64,000 bases of DNA from Shinisaurus crocodilurus (Eukaryota > Chordata > Lepidosauria > Squamata > Shinisauridae), in assembly GCA_021292165.1 (NCBI GenBank), contig CM037879.1, positions 163,672,886 to 163,736,885 of the forward strand, read 5' to 3'. The stretch's first letter is position 1; every line of letters starts with the position of its first letter. Under the pieces are notes generated by a model, which saw only the letters and a list, made by a program, of their open reading frames with translations, had not been told where the DNA came from and did not search any database. The translations under genes were made by a program, and so were the position numbers. Shown one piece after another: positions 10,567 to 22,588 of this stretch.

Positions 10567-11924
10567 GTAGAGTTGCTGAGTCTTGCAGACCCATCGGACC
10601 CTGAGCCTCTCTCAAAGCCTCTGGGTCTGCATAGCTAGCCATCTGGTTCTGCAGAATGCTTTCTTGCTGTTCTGCTTATCCTTTGGGTTAGGCATCAAGT
10701 TCGTTATCTTGTACGTTGTTACCTCTCACCAAGCACGGCCACATGTGCAACTCTAGATGGATTATTCTGAAGGAACAAGTTACAGATAACATCTCCATTA
10801 AGTGTTGCCGAAGACACAGAGGGAGCATGGCATGTTCCCAGTGCACATTCCACTATAATTTGCCTGATTTGACTAGACTTCGCTCTTCTCAACCCATAGA
10901 AACAATCTTCCTTAATTATAATATAGTAGTAAGGAGATTCTTGTGATTAGGATCTAATTAATGAAGCACATATATAGCAATTAACACAGGAGGCTGCCAA
11001 GTAAAGTGAAGGAATGCTTTTTATATATAAAAAAAAGAATACAGGCCCCCATTGTGTTCTGTATCTGGCAGCAATGTGCTGTCAGCAACCTTTTACTTCA
11101 TAAGCTGATCCAGATGGCTGGCTTGCCGTGCCCATGTGGGAGTTCTGCTGATGGAGTTGAGCTTCTTGGCTGTGTCCAGGTGATTATTTCTGTGGAACAA
11201 GAGGAGCAAATTTCCCGTTCACTACTACTGTGGCACTAGCCCTAATCTAATGGGTGTGTGTGTGTGTGTGCATTTATATAAAATTGTACAATGTAATGTT
11301 AGGGGAGGGGGCTTCCTGTGGAGGAAAAGCCTGTTTCCCCTTTTTCCCCTAATACCTAATTGCTGCCACTTCCCCAATCTCATGGAAGCAACAGAATGAT
11401 GAAACAGGTGAGACTCGATTGCAAGCAGCTTCTGATCTAGTTAATTTCAATCTTTAGAGAAACTTGCCCTTTTAAAAAAGGGCTATATTTATTACACGTG
11501 TGGTTTAGCATCCATCCTTTAATGTAATTTTTTTTGAAGTCCCATGAGTGCTCTGGTCATTGAGGGGCATGCTGAATTACTTGGCATCAGCTGATAGGCA
11601 CACAGCTAGCCATGCCAAAATGTGCACATGTCTATTGCAACAATGTGGGCCACACTTCTTGGAGGTTTGTTTTGGCATTTCTAAGGAACAACCTGAAGCA
11701 CTATGAAAATGTGCAAAAGCAGTCTGATTAGAAAGCATGGCAAGACAGACAGACACACACACCTCCACGCCCCCAGACACACACTCGGAGTAAACATATT
11801 TTTGTTCAACTATGGACCACAATGGCTCTACAATGCCACCTCCCCCCAGCCCCCAAGAAAGGTCTCTGGAAAATTCTAAAAACAGCCTTTTTGTTCCCTA
11901 CTTGGCTATATAAAAAATATGAGG

Positions 11925-12016
11925 GCTGCGATCCTATGCACACTTACCTTGTGAGTAAGCTCCATTGAACACAATGGGACTTACTTATTAGTAGGCATGG
12001 ATAGGATTGCCCTGTA
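11925..12016. repeat. Short palindromic repeat (GCAATCCTATGCA family)
   Basis: The left end GGCTGCGATCCTATGCACAC pairs with the right end GGCATGGATAGGATTGCCCT. The middle, GAGTAAGCTCCATTGAACAC then AATGGGACTTACT, also folds back. This is a very common short repeat in lizard and snake genomes. I infer a miniature DNA transposon but see no clear target duplication. Confidence 0.6.
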
Positions 12017-14299
12017 TATGTGGCTGTTTACTTGTGAGGGAACATGGGAACAAGATGTAAATGACATAAGGATGGGCAAAATCCTTCTGAGGAATTCCAA
12101 CCGGAAAACCTCTTCCTTTTCAGCTTGTCCCAGACTTCTGCAGAAATCTGTTTTGGTTTGTGAAATTTCACCTTGATTTCTTCATCCCTTCCTGTGCTGC
12201 GTATCTGCTGCAGATTCCTTTATGCAGCAACTAAAATTTAAATGTGATTTTTAATATTGGAGCTGCTTGGAGATTTTTTAAATTTTAAGCAGTATATAAA
12301 TATTATTAATAAATACATATAATACTTGAGTCTCTTTGAACGGTTTTCTGAATCTTTGGGGAAACATACTAGTGAGGCCTCTCCTTCATTCCTCCTCTGG
12401 GAGGTACCTCATTCGTATGTGTTTTATAGAGATTATATAATAATTCATGGGTAGGATTAGACGCTGTCACTACAGAGTGACAGCCATGGGGGGTGCTGGA
12501 AGTATCAGCTGTTGCCTTGCATTAACCTTCTTTAAGATACTCTGCATGGGATGTTTGTAAATGGGCTTTGAGCATTTTGCTTCTGTTCCTAGCCCCAGGT
12601 GTTGTTGGTACCCCTCCGGGTGGGCTCATTGTGTTTTCGTTTTTTGAGGAATCACTTTTGCTTATAGTTATTCATGATTTTGATTACCTCTTCAAGGAGC
12701 CCAAAGAGCATTAAAAGCAAGAATCTATAATCTGTTTAATAAAGAAACTCTGTTCCCGAAGTTCTGTTACACGGGTAATTCTAAAACAATCAACTGCAAT
12801 AGTCTCAGTTGTTGATACTTTTCAGATATTTAAGCAGACTCCCAGAAATGGGAGGAAGGACAATTCTAACCTTTACTGGTAAAGTCAGGAAATAAAGCAA
12901 TGGTATTAAGTGACAGCAGGATAGATTTACAGTGTTTGTTGCAAAAAAATAAATAAATAATCCCCCTTGCTATTACTGTAATCCTCAAGCCATTTTGAAT
13001 AATCCCTTCTAGTATTGTATTGTATTGTGCTTTTGGTAGTGAAACCAGTTGCATCCCTTCATGCTCCCATCAACATTGCAACCACACTGATGTTTTATTC
13101 TCCCCCTTCCCCCTCAGCGGATACTACCAGTTGTTCCACTACATCCAGGAAATCCCTGGCAGTCCACATCTAGCTACTCTTTAGGACTGACTGTGGGGGG
13201 TCCTCATATCATGAATAAAGCAGTTTGTGGGGAAGTTGCCATGCTTGCGGCAACCTCACACAATCCAACACTTCCTTGATTTTTCAGTGGGGTTGCTCAA
13301 ACCAGCCCCATCTCCCCTCTCAAAGCTGTCTCCATGAAGACTGCTGCCACCACCGGTCAGTTTGGCTGGGGAATTCCTATACAAGCAAGGCAGGCTGATG
13401 ACAAATAAGGCTTTACTTAGGTTGAAACAGGAGAATGAGCGGCACGCCTGTAATTCCCTCTTATTCCAAGCAATCGGGGCTTAGCAAATGATGCTTTACT
13501 GGACACTGGTGGGTGGAGGGCCTCTCCCTCCCCAGCCAGCCCATGTTTGGTGTGCAAATGCTGTGGTTGGGTCAGAGAACAGTTCTCCCCCATGACAGAC
13601 AGACACACAGACACACGATTGGGGGGGTGGAGGATTGGAGGTTGTTCTCTTCCCATTCTGCATTCTTTAAGAATTCTTCAGTGAATGCCATCCAGTCCAG
13701 CTCACCTGTTACTCCTCAGTTTTTCAACAACTTTTCATATTTTCTCACCCTATTTGTCATATTTCTGATGCACTTAGTGGCACCGTCAGGATGCCACTTT
13801 GGGGCAGACGTCCAGGGCCCCTTTTAGCAGAATAAGCAGGAGGAGCCCACAAATGCAGCAGGGCTGGTTTACCACATTTTTGAAGTAAGCAAAGTAAGAC
13901 ATATTACCATCTAAAGAGGAGGGCCCTGTAAGACCATGAAGACCAGAGTCGGAAATTACCTAACTGCACCACACTGCTTGCAAACAATGGTTCAGGGGTG
14001 TGTTTCCCAACAGCTTCGGCAGTGAAAGCTAATATAATAAATTAATATACCTCTTTTGCTTTTTTCCTGTCTTTTCTTTTACACTTTGGTCAAATAATAC
14101 TTGTCCTGTCTCTGGCTGACTTCTTGCTTCTAAATGTCCACCCCTACCTCCACTCCTGTGATGAGTTTTTATATTTTTAGCAATTTGTTCCTCAGCTTGT
14201 TTTTATGGTCAACTTGCAAATGGTTTTCACATAATTTTCCTCCTCATTTTCTTCATTTGGACAAGGTATCCCCTCTAAATAAAGCCTTATCTTTTAAAG

Positions 14300-14620
14300 C
14301 AGGGGTGTAGAACCTCAGGCCTGGGGGCCAAATTTGGCCCTCCAGGGTTCCCTAGATGGCCATGCCCCCTTCCCCTGGCCCCACCCTCTTTCCCCCAACC
14401 ACTGATCCTATGGTGGTTTCCTGGCTTTTCTGCTGTTTTCCCCCCACTCTAAAAGGTTGAACTAAGCATCACCTAAGGCTTAGTTACTGGCAGTAAGAGC
14501 TGTAAGCTAAAGTAGGCTGGTATTTCTGGTATGTTGGCCCCACCCACCACTAGAACATGGCCCTCAAGAGCTTCTCCAAATGAATTTGAACCTTGGGTGG
14601 AAAGACGTTCAACACTCCTG
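14300..14620. mobile_element. Nonautonomous hAT element (321 bp) with perfect 8-bp duplication
   Basis: The ends are CAGGGGTGTAGAACCTCAGG and CGTTCAACACTCCTG. TTTTAAAG flanks both sides exactly (14292-14299 and 14621-14628). Subterminal GGGCCAAATTTGGCCC and ATGGCCCTCAAGAGC blocks match the copy at 9321-9577. There is no transposase frame. Confidence 0.85.
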
Positions 14621-14941
14621 TTTTAAAGCCTCTTCGATGCTGCTGTTTAGCCATGCTGGCATCCATTTGGATTTGTCTGTGCCTTTTCCCATTCTGTGAT
14701 ATCCATTCCCACCAGCAGAAAATGAACATTTAAAGATTCCCCAGGCTAACAGTGTACTGGGAAAAATCAGAGGCACCTCCCCCACCTCCTTTTGCACACT
14801 CATGAAAAGCTGAAATCAGGAGGTCTTTGTTCTGACAGTGAAAGCAAGGATAGATGGTTCCAGTCTTCATATAAGTTAATGCGTATAATAGGAAAGCAGG
14901 TGTACTTGTACAAATAATAATTTTAGGGAACTTTGTTGCAG

Positions 14942-15295
14942 CTGTTGCTCACGGACCCGCATGACAACAACACACAGATCCACACGAGAGCTCAGCAATA
15001 CAGCCAAGTGAACTTGGTCCCAGCCATTGTTGAACAGGGCTGGTGCACAATCATTTCAAACCTCCTGAAGATGCCAGAGCATGACACCAGGGAAAAGGTT
15101 CTAAAGACTGTGCATGTGCTGCTAGCCTCTTGCAGGGACAGCTACACAGAGGATCACAGCCTCAACCATGCGCTAGACCTACTTCGCCAAGAATATGAAG
15201 ACCTGGCAGCAGAAGAGCAAAAGGAAGGGGATGAAGATGGCTATTTTAAAGAACTCCTTAGCTCTATAAATAGCATTGCCCAGCAGCTAAAATGA
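14942..15295 (+). CDS. SIL1: SIL1 nucleotide exchange factor, terminal coding exon
   Basis: This exon encodes the last 117 residues of SIL1 and the TGA stop at 15293-15295. It follows a TTTGTTGCAG acceptor and continues in phase 0 from the exon at 8775. Conserved stretches include EQGWCTIISNLLKMPEHD, REKVLKTVHVLLASCRD and DGYFKELLSSINSIAQQ, in the same order as in mammalian SIL1. This part completes the armadillo-like fold that wraps the BiP nucleotide-binding domain. The protein ends ...SIAQQLK, unlike the KELR-type ER-retention tetrapeptide of human SIL1. I infer either a lineage change or retention through BiP binding or glycosylation. Confidence 0.95.
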   Translation: MLLTDPHDNNTQIHTRAQQYSQVNLVPAIVEQGWCTIISNLLKMPEHDTREKVLKTVHVLLASCRDSYTEDHSLNHALDLLRQEYEDLAAEEQKEGDEDGYFKELLSSINSIAQQLK

Positions 15296-15380
15296 AGGCT
15301 GCTGTAGCCTTGAAGAGATGTAAAGATTCCCTGGTAAATCTGGAAAGAATTATGTATAATAAAACCATTAAACAAACTTT
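15296..15380 (+). other. SIL1: SIL1 3' UTR (short form)
   Basis: The UTR follows the SIL1 stop codon and contains AATAAA at 15358-15363. Cleavage about 15-25 bases further on would give a UTR of only about 85 bases. A longer UTR cannot be excluded. The 121-codon open frame at 15460-15825 begins just beyond it and resembles no protein I know. Confidence 0.6.
15358..15363 (+). promoter_or_regulatory. SIL1: SIL1 polyadenylation signal
   Basis: A canonical AATAAA lies 63 bases after the SIL1 stop codon. The sequence after it is T-rich (AACTTTTTAGCTTTG), which fits a downstream element. Confidence 0.75.
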
Positions 15381-16308
15381 TTAGCTTTGTTCAGTCACTT
15401 GATGTGGTAAGTACCGGTAAGCCCATATGCTAATTATAGAGTGACAGCTACTTTCATATTTGCAAATTGTGGTGTATTTTTATTCCTGCAACTTATCGCA
15501 AAAAGTTCCCCTACTACAACAAAATTGTAGTAGGTGTCCCCACAAGTGTTGCGCAGAAAAAGATAGCATCTCTTATTCCCAACTCATTGCAAAAAAGCTC
15601 TTTTTTCAAGAGAAATTGCATGTAAAAATAAGGCAGTTTGAAGTGGGTTTGAGCAAGTCTACTGTCTCGTCTTACGTCAAAAGAAATAGGTCTTTCGGGC
15701 CAAGAGTATTAAGACCGTGCGCATATCCTACTGCCTTATTTGGAAAGGCAATTTCCCTTGAAAAAGAGTTTCAATTAAAATACATCAGTAATAAAAGTTA
15801 CTGTCTTTTCCAATACCGCTTTTGAGTTTTCTTGTATATATTTGCAGCTGTTTTGATCCTTCTTGTTGTTGTCCACACAGCGGCTCCATTGTAAAAGCAT
15901 TTTTGTTTGGCCTGTGCTGGTTTTCTGCTTCCGTCCGGAAGTCAGAGCAAAGGAGGCTGAATGGCACATTGCTTAGAAAGATGCTGCTCCGGAAATGGTA
16001 ATCTAGCTCAATGGTTTTCAGACTGTTTTCTGGGGAACCCTGGGATTCCTCCAAATTGGAAGATCAGTAATAGCAGATGAACTTCCCAGAAAGGCAGCGT
16101 GTCATTACTGAACATTCCCTGCCATATGCAGCTGCTGGAGGAGAGAGTCAGATGGCTTCTAAGGTGTGCTCTCGGTTCATGTGGGGCAGCAGGGAGGCCC
16201 AACAGGCCTGGGTAAGCCTGCTTGAACGTTCTGCAGAATCTGCTGCAACACAGAGCAGCTCTTCAGCACAGAAGTTGATGCAGAACATTTGAGAGCCTTA
16301 TGCTAAAG

Positions 16309-16402
16309 CAGCCTTTCCCAACCTGGTGCCCCAGCCAGTATAGCCAATGGTCAGGAATCCTGGGAGTTGTCGTCCGATACGTCTGGAGGCTGGGGAAGGC
16401 TG
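16309..16402. mobile_element. Nonautonomous hAT element (94 bp) with perfect 8-bp duplication
   Basis: The ends CAGCCTTTCCCAACCTGGTG and GGCTGGGGAAGGCTG are inverted repeats. TGCTAAAG lies on both sides exactly (16301-16308 and 16403-16410). The inner arms include CAGTATAGCCAATGGTCAGG. It belongs with the copies at 20869 and 27706. Confidence 0.85.
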
Positions 16403-16839
16403 TGCTAAAGAATAGCTCCATTTGAAACCATTCTGTACCACCCAGGCATGCCTATTTCAACCAGACACAGCGATGCAACAGAGCAATCCATCATGAATGT
16501 GGCTGGGGCGGTACGTGCCCAGTAGGTACCCAGTACAGTTGTGTTGTCTGCCTCTTTTGCACTTGTATTCCTTTCTCCGATGATCTGGTTTGCTTATCTG
16601 CATGGCTGATGACAGTCCTTTATTGACTCCACAGCCCCCTAATTCGCTTGTATCTCCTTTGCTCTACCCCATTACAGTTGTGGTGCTCTGTCACATACCT
16701 CCATGTGACTTTTCTCCCAGGGGTGTGATCCAGGCCTGCATTTGGATGTGGCCTCAGCTTTGGCAATTGCTTACCTTGTGGGACTTACTAAATACTCAGG
16801 TGGTGGGTCTATGTGAATTGTTGAGTGAATGATCTCATT

Positions 16840-17265
16840 AGCTGCCATGCCAATTATAGACTCTGGCTCAGTTTGCACATCAAAAACAACCTGCAGTTTG
16901 TTAACCATGGGTTTGTTGATAGTGAAGTTGGTGGGAATGAATGGGCTGGTGCCCACCCGCCCACTCCCACTGAGATAAGCAACCCAGGGATGGTTATTTA
17001 TTGTGACGCCCAAACCTTGAATTGGAGGTTATTAGGGAAAGAACAACCCAGACTTGTAACCCATGATTTGTTCTTGGATTACAAGTCTAGGTTGTTCATC
17101 CCCCAACAACCTCCAATTTGCAGTTTGGACGTCAAGATAAACAATCCAGGGATGGAGTGTCCCTGGGTTGTCCAACTCAGCAGGAACAGTTGGGACCCAA
17201 CACTCCCTTTTGCTCATGCTCATTCATGACTACCCAGGGTTTGTTTAATGTGATGTGTGAATCGG
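16840..17265. mobile_element. Large foldback element with nested inverted repeats
   Basis: About 425 bp folds into a long hairpin centred near 17075. TTGGAGGTTATTAGGGAAAG and AACAACCCAGACTTGTAA before the centre pair with TTACAAGTCTAGGTTGTTCA and CCCCCAACAACCTCCAA after it. Outer arms (AACCCAGGGATGGTTATTTA against AACAATCCAGGGATGGAG, and AAACCATGGGTTTGTT-like ends) extend the fold. Open frames on both strands are products of this symmetry. It resembles a miniature DNA transposon, but I see no clear target duplication and cannot assign a superfamily. Confidence 0.6.
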
Positions 17266-17461
17266 GCCATTGTTGAGCAGTGGGGGACAGTGTGGGCAGG
17301 CTAGTACATGATGCTTTGTCAAAATCAGCTGTTAGTGGAATTTTGGCTTGCTGGAGAACTGGACACACAGTGGGTTGGAATATCTCTCCATGCTACCATC
17401 AGATTGACAGGCTAGTTTGTCTGTTTGATAGAACAGTTAGTGTGTCAAAGTCTGCAGAAAC

Positions 17462-17835
17462 CTGATCTCAAATCCTCACTCAGCCATGAAGCTTGATGGG
17501 TGACCTTGGTTCAGTCCCTCTCTCTCTACAACAGGACTGGGCAACCTTGGGAGGTCCAGGAGCCATTTTTGCCCCCCATAGGCTGCAAACAATTTTGGTG
17601 GCAATCCATATTGCCAAGGTAGCATTCCATAGCAGTTTGCTGCTGATTTATGACGCCAAATCAGCAAAAAAAACAAAAAAAACATTGCCGCCACCAATTG
17701 GGGGGGGTGGCTGCACCAGGCAGGGGCCACCTGTTGCCCACCCCTGCTCTACAGGGCTGAACGAGGCTAAAATGTGAGAGTGGGGGGGCATGTATGCCGC
17801 TCCTTAGAAGAAGGGCAGGATAACGATTAGAAAAA
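17462..17835 (+). repeat. Sauria SINE fragment, split by a hAT element
   Basis: The left piece TCAAATCCTCACTCAGCCAT plus GAAGCTTGATGGGTGACC matches the Sauria SINE from box B onward. It is interrupted at 17532. The SINE resumes as GGGCTGAACGAGGCTAAAAT and ends in AGAAGGGCAGGATAACGATT, a degraded version of the usual AAAGGTGGGATATAAATG end. The tRNA-like 5' end with box A is missing. Confidence 0.65.
17532..17746. mobile_element. Nonautonomous hAT element (215 bp) inserted in a Sauria SINE
   Basis: The terminal inverted repeats are CAGGACTGGGCAACC and GTTGCCCACCCCTG. The flanks CTCTACAA and CTCTACAG match at seven of eight positions. The inner arms GGTGGCAATCC..., TTTGCTGCTGATTTATGACG and GCCGCCACCAATTGG form a further foldback. 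SINE sequence on both sides shows it entered after the SINE. Confidence 0.8.
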
Positions 17836-19871
17836 TAGAATAAAACCCATTTATAGTGACAGTTCTAAGACCTGTGGCAGCTTAGCTGCCAAGTCATTGT
17901 ACAGACTGCAAGACCAAAATAATTTATACTTGTTGGAGATTAAATGGGCAGCCGCCTCCTAAAAGTGAATAGATAGCACTTGGGTTTTTATTGATCGGGA
18001 TATTTTAAGGCTAATAGCCCTTCCTTGCTGGACATGGAAATATTTGTTACTTTTTGCAGATTCTACAGATTTGCTTCTTGCTATTAAGTTGCAGAAGTAA
18101 TTATACACATTGATTTTCCTTCTTGTGGCATTTTGGTTGTTTATCATTAATGGGGGGGGGGGGGATGAACGGATTTTACAGGAAACGTTCCCTGGAGAAC
18201 AGCATGTGATTATTAGAAGCAGTAAAATACTAGAGCTTCAGAATACATCAGAGTTTTGGCAGCATATGCAGGGCACTGCTTAAAACAAAAGATTGCACTC
18301 CTTCTGTTTTAAACAGTTCTTGCTTTCTAGAGTGTATTGCCATAAAGCCTTCTCTTCCAGAGCAAGGTGAGGGAAGGAACAGTACTGCTCATGTGTTGTG
18401 CTTTGCTGATTGAGCTGTCACTCAGGGTATTAAAAACATGCAAAAGCAGATCGCACCAATGGTTAAGTAGGGAAGCTGTACCTGCAGATGGGTTTGAAAG
18501 GCAAGGAACATGCAAACCATAAAGAGGAAATTATTATCATTTCAATGTTTACTCCATGGGTGGGGAACCCCTTTCTTTCTGTTGGTGGCTGCATGCCAGC
18601 AGTGGATGGGGCAACCACCCCCTCTCCCTCTCCCTCCCCACTGCCCCCTTCTCCTCCCTACCCAAAGCAAGCTGCAGGAGAAGGGACACACTCTTGCTGG
18701 AGGTCTGAAATTATTGTTTGTGGAGAGCTTTTCAAATTAAGCCATGGGCTGCAGGTTGCTGACCCCCCCCCCCCCACTCCCAGTTCTACTCATATGTTGG
18801 GGAACAATTCATACAACTGGGCAGCTGATATTGCTGAACATTGTTTGAATTTATATTTTACACTGTAATCCTCCATGAGAGATTTTGCTTATCCTGGAAA
18901 TGTTTGGAAAGGAAAGGTGGTGGTCTAGGTGAACGTGGATTTGTAATGTCTTGGAATAACAGTGATCCTGCCACAGAACTTGGCAGACTTTTAATTGCCT
19001 GCATACTTAATAGATAATCCAGCATGCTGTGCCATCACTGTTTCAAGAATATCACCATTGTTGGTGCTTGCTAAGAGTTGCAGTAGGTTCTCTGCACTAC
19101 TGCAGCTACAAAGCAGGAGCCATTTTCTTAAAATCCCATGTGAGTTGCTGGCATTTATGCAGCTGTGTGTGCTCCTGAGAATCCCTGCAGCGGTAACAAA
19201 AGGGGCAACGGTTCCATTTCCATGGATGCAGCTTGCATTTGCATCTTTTACTTGCAGTTCAGTTTTTAGCTCTTAAAAAGCTTTGTGATGACATTGGTCT
19301 CTGCCTGTCAGTTATACAGTGATACCTCATGCCTGTGAAAAATTAAGGCAGTGGGGCTACGCAGAAAAAGAATAACACATTAGGGAATATTGCTCTATTG
19401 CAGATCTCAGTTAAAGAGTTGGAGCCTTCCTTATGTTTCACATTATTGTCAAGGGCACAGGGGCCAGAATCTGTATGGGTTCTGCTGGATTTGCACCATA
19501 TATCTGAAGGCTGGACTCGACAGCTAAGAAGGGATTCTGTAGGGTAAAACTAACGACTGGATTTGTAATAATAATGAATGCAACTGTGGCTAAAGTCTGG
19601 AGTGGAGAATATGGTATTTAGCAGGCATGTGCTCTGGAGTTGAAAGATGAAGCTGGTGTCTTCTCATCCATTTGGAAACTGTGTGTGATGCTGCTGGACT
19701 TCTTCATTTCTTGGACCTGAAGAAGTGTTAGCCCCATACAGAAGGCAAGGGCCTCTTTCCCCCCCCCCCTAGGGGGAAAGGCTTCATGGTCAGGTTAGAA
19801 TCTGGCAAGCCTAACCTCAGAAAACAGCTCTGGGAGAGAGTGCTGTTGAGATGAGTGAAGACATTGGGTGG

Positions 19872-20445
19872 GTTCAAACAGCACGCTAACCCACCCTGGC
19901 AATAAGCCACAGTGGGTTAGTTGTCATGTGAACTACGCGCAGTGAGCCCTGACAGACAATTGGACTCACTGTGAGTTGTTGGCCCCCTCTCCCGCCCCTC
20001 CCGTGGGTATCCCAGGGGACACTGTAGGAGGAGAGTCTTTTCACCCCTCCCTGAGAGCTGTCAAGGGAAAGCAAAGCTGTGAGTGATCTTTGCTCACGAA
20101 AGGGGGTGGCAGGTAGATCATGCCCTTTGCTGTGGGATCCTCTAATTTTTTTGGCTGGACCTGATTCTTCTCAGTGTCCTACATCTTTCCCACTCTCCTG
20201 AGACTCTAGGTGCTCAGGAAGGTGGAAAACTGGGAGCCACCCCCTTTTACGGTTTCCTTTTAAAATGTTTGTTTTTGACAGGGCTAATCAGGTTTTTTTA
20301 CAAAGACAATTGCATATACATATGTATATGTCCCTGTCAAAAAACAACAACCCTGGGTAGCCCTGTCAAAATCCTGTTTTAAAAGGATTTCCTGTAAAAG
20401 GGAATCCTTGTCACCCACAATGGGTTGTGTTGTGCAAACCCAGTC
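19872..20445. mobile_element. Foldback element, TGGGTTCA...AACCCA ends
   Basis: The left end TGGGTTCAAACAGCACGCTA plus ACCCA mirrors the right end, read in reverse complement as TGGGTTTGCACAACACAACC. The interior shares CCCTGGCAATAAGCCA, CCTGACAGACAATTGG and CCGTGGGTATCCCAGGGGAC with the repeat at 32622, so this is a repeated family. The superfamily is unassigned. Short inverted arms near 20270-20410 (GACAGGGCTAATCAGG, CCCTGTCAAAATCCTG) also pair. Confidence 0.5.
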
Positions 20446-20868
20446 AGTAGCTCTGTGAAAGTTTGAAGCAGCTCAAGAAAAAGTATAGCCAGTGTACCAT
20501 GCCACAGGTGCCTGTAGAATAGTGAGTCACAGCCAGGGAAGCCTCAAGAAATCAAGTGCATAGAGGTGCAATTAGGGCTACTTCACCTGTTACATTGTTC
20601 ATGCAAACATAGTCACACCATTAAAGGTAAAAACAGTGCACATGTTTTTCCATGAGTACATGGAATGAATGTACCGGTATATTCAGTTTGATAGGAGTAC
20701 ATGTTTAGCCATGCTTCCCACTACTGGTACACCTGGAGAAAAACACACTTGCTGTTGTATATATAGTATGTGCTTTGATTTTTTGGAACATAACAAGCTG
20801 ATGGCAGATCCTTCAAGAAGGGTTGCCTAAAATGCGAGCGGTTGGAGCTGGGGTGGCTGCAATTACGT

Positions 20869-20989
20869 CCGCCTTCCCCAACCTGGTGCCCTCCAGAAGT
20901 TTTGGACTTCAACTCCCAGCAGCCCCAGCCAGTATGGCTCCTGGTCAAGAATGCTGGGAGTTGGGAGGGCACCAGGGCAGGGAAGGCTG
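20869..20989. mobile_element. Nonautonomous hAT element (121 bp)
   Basis: The ends GCCTTCCCCAACCTGGTGCC and GGCACCAGGGCAGGGAAGGC are inverted repeats. The flanks AATTACGT and AATTACGC differ at one position. The inner arms AACTCCCAGCAGCCCCAGCC and GAATGCTGGGAGTTGGGAGG also pair. It is the same family as 16309-16402. Confidence 0.8.
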
Positions 20990-22588
20990 AATTACGCGAG
21001 CAAGAGGCAGAGAAGGGACAGGGCAGAACAGAGCGAAAAAGCAGTGTTGCAAATTCCACCCACTTTTGGCTCTGATACTACCCATCAGCAGCAGCAGCCC
21101 CGTGCTTGGTGCCTCCTGTGGGTCAATGGCTCTCCACTGGGGGAAAAAGTTCCCCACCTCTGGCTTAGAGCAAACTTTGAATGTTCAAGTACCATCAACC
21201 TGACTGTAGCAACAGAGGCTTGAGGAGGATACCTGTCTGCAGCTACTGTTGAGATCATGGGAAAGGGGCCAACTGCAGCTGCACAACAACAACAGGGTGC
21301 TCTGGCTTCATTTAGCCCAGTTTTCCTTGTTAAGAAAACATTGGGGGGAGAAGGACTGAAAGGAAAACATGACATCAAATAAAAATGGGCCAGGGCCAAG
21401 CTAATTTGGTTCCTCTACTGAGCGTGTGAAATGCGTCCTCAGAAGCTGGAGGCTTCTGAGAAAACAGTGGAGAAACAACAAGGCTGTCTGCTCAGATTCT
21501 CCCCCCCCCCCCCTCTTATAATGGTAAAAAGAATGGAATGGGCACATTCTTTTATGGCTTGGCTGAGGCAGAAAGGAAACAGCTGAAGGGACCCACCCGC
21601 TCTCCACTCACATCTCTTATGAGGAGAGAGTGTTCAAGCAACAGCCAAGCTCAACTCTGACTCAGATTTGGTGGCAGAGCCCCACTGGAGTGCCTTTCCT
21701 GGGAACTGCCTTGGCAGGGCAAAGTCAGCTTCAGGTAAGACACAGCCTGATTGAGCAACAATGAGCTGAGGCATTCTTTTGCCCTCTGGCTCCCTGCCAA
21801 TGATGGCCCCAATGAACGAACATGCACATGTATGCATGCACGCGCACACATGCGTGCGTATGCGCACACACACACAGAAGCTCTATTAACTGTGTTAGCT
21901 ATGGTGGGACTGAAGGGAAAAATTGAAATCTGCATACTCTCTGATGGCAGGCTGAAAAAATAGTCCGTACATTCTGTTGAGGAATTTGATTTTTGTTTAT
22001 ACGTACAGTGGGGATTTGCAAAATGCACGCCACAAATTAGGCATACAAAAATGCAAAGTACAGCGGGCCTTGTATTAGTTGTAGCAATATAATATTATAT
22101 GACTGAAGATACAGAACCAACCTTATTTTCTCTCCTGAAACTTATATGCTGCTGTGTAGGTTGAGGTTTGCTTTATCTGCTGGGTTGTGTGCAAAGGAAT
22201 AATTAAAGAAACAGAATCGTAGGGCTAGATCATCAAAATTGGAGCCTGTATGCAGTAGCCACTTCCAGAGCACAGCATTCCTTAAGGAGAGAGCAAGCAA
22301 AAACAAATAACTGCAGAGAATGGCATCAAGGTAAATGGAGAGGAAGTTCTAAAGTGACATGCAGCAGTAGGGTCTGCAACTAGCGGCTCCTGGGCCACAT
22401 CCAGTCCCTCTAAGGAATCTCCTCCCCTTGCATACCCAGAGGTGAAAGAAGGGTAGGGGAAAGTGTGACAGCAATGGGATTTCACAGCTGGCCGTTTGGG
22501 AGGGTGCAGAGGTACAGCAACCTCTTCTCGAAGTGGTCCTCTGAGGAGGCAAAGCTAGTTACTGACCAGGTGGTCTATGACTGTATAA

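Larger units (their letters stand above)
8940..14941 (+). other. SIL1: Last SIL1 intron
   Basis: The intron runs from the GTAAGA donor at 8940 to the TTTGTTGCAG acceptor ending at 14941, about 6.0 kb. It contains two hAT-like elements, a MIR-like fragment and short inverted repeats, annotated separately. The intervals 10570-11920, 12020-13080 and 13100-14290 show no gene or repeat that I can name. A (GT)n run lies near 11251-11270. Confidence 0.9.

Noticed and set aside
14933..14941. Upstream extension of the last SIL1 exon to 14933
   Set aside because: The open frame extends there, but a TTTGTTGCAG splice acceptor ends at 14941 and the homologous residues begin at 14942.
15460..15825. 121-codon open frame just after SIL1
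   Set aside because: It has no resemblance to any known protein and no splice or start context. It contains a small chance inverted repeat (CTACTACAACAAAATTGTAG). It may be untranslated or intergenic sequence.
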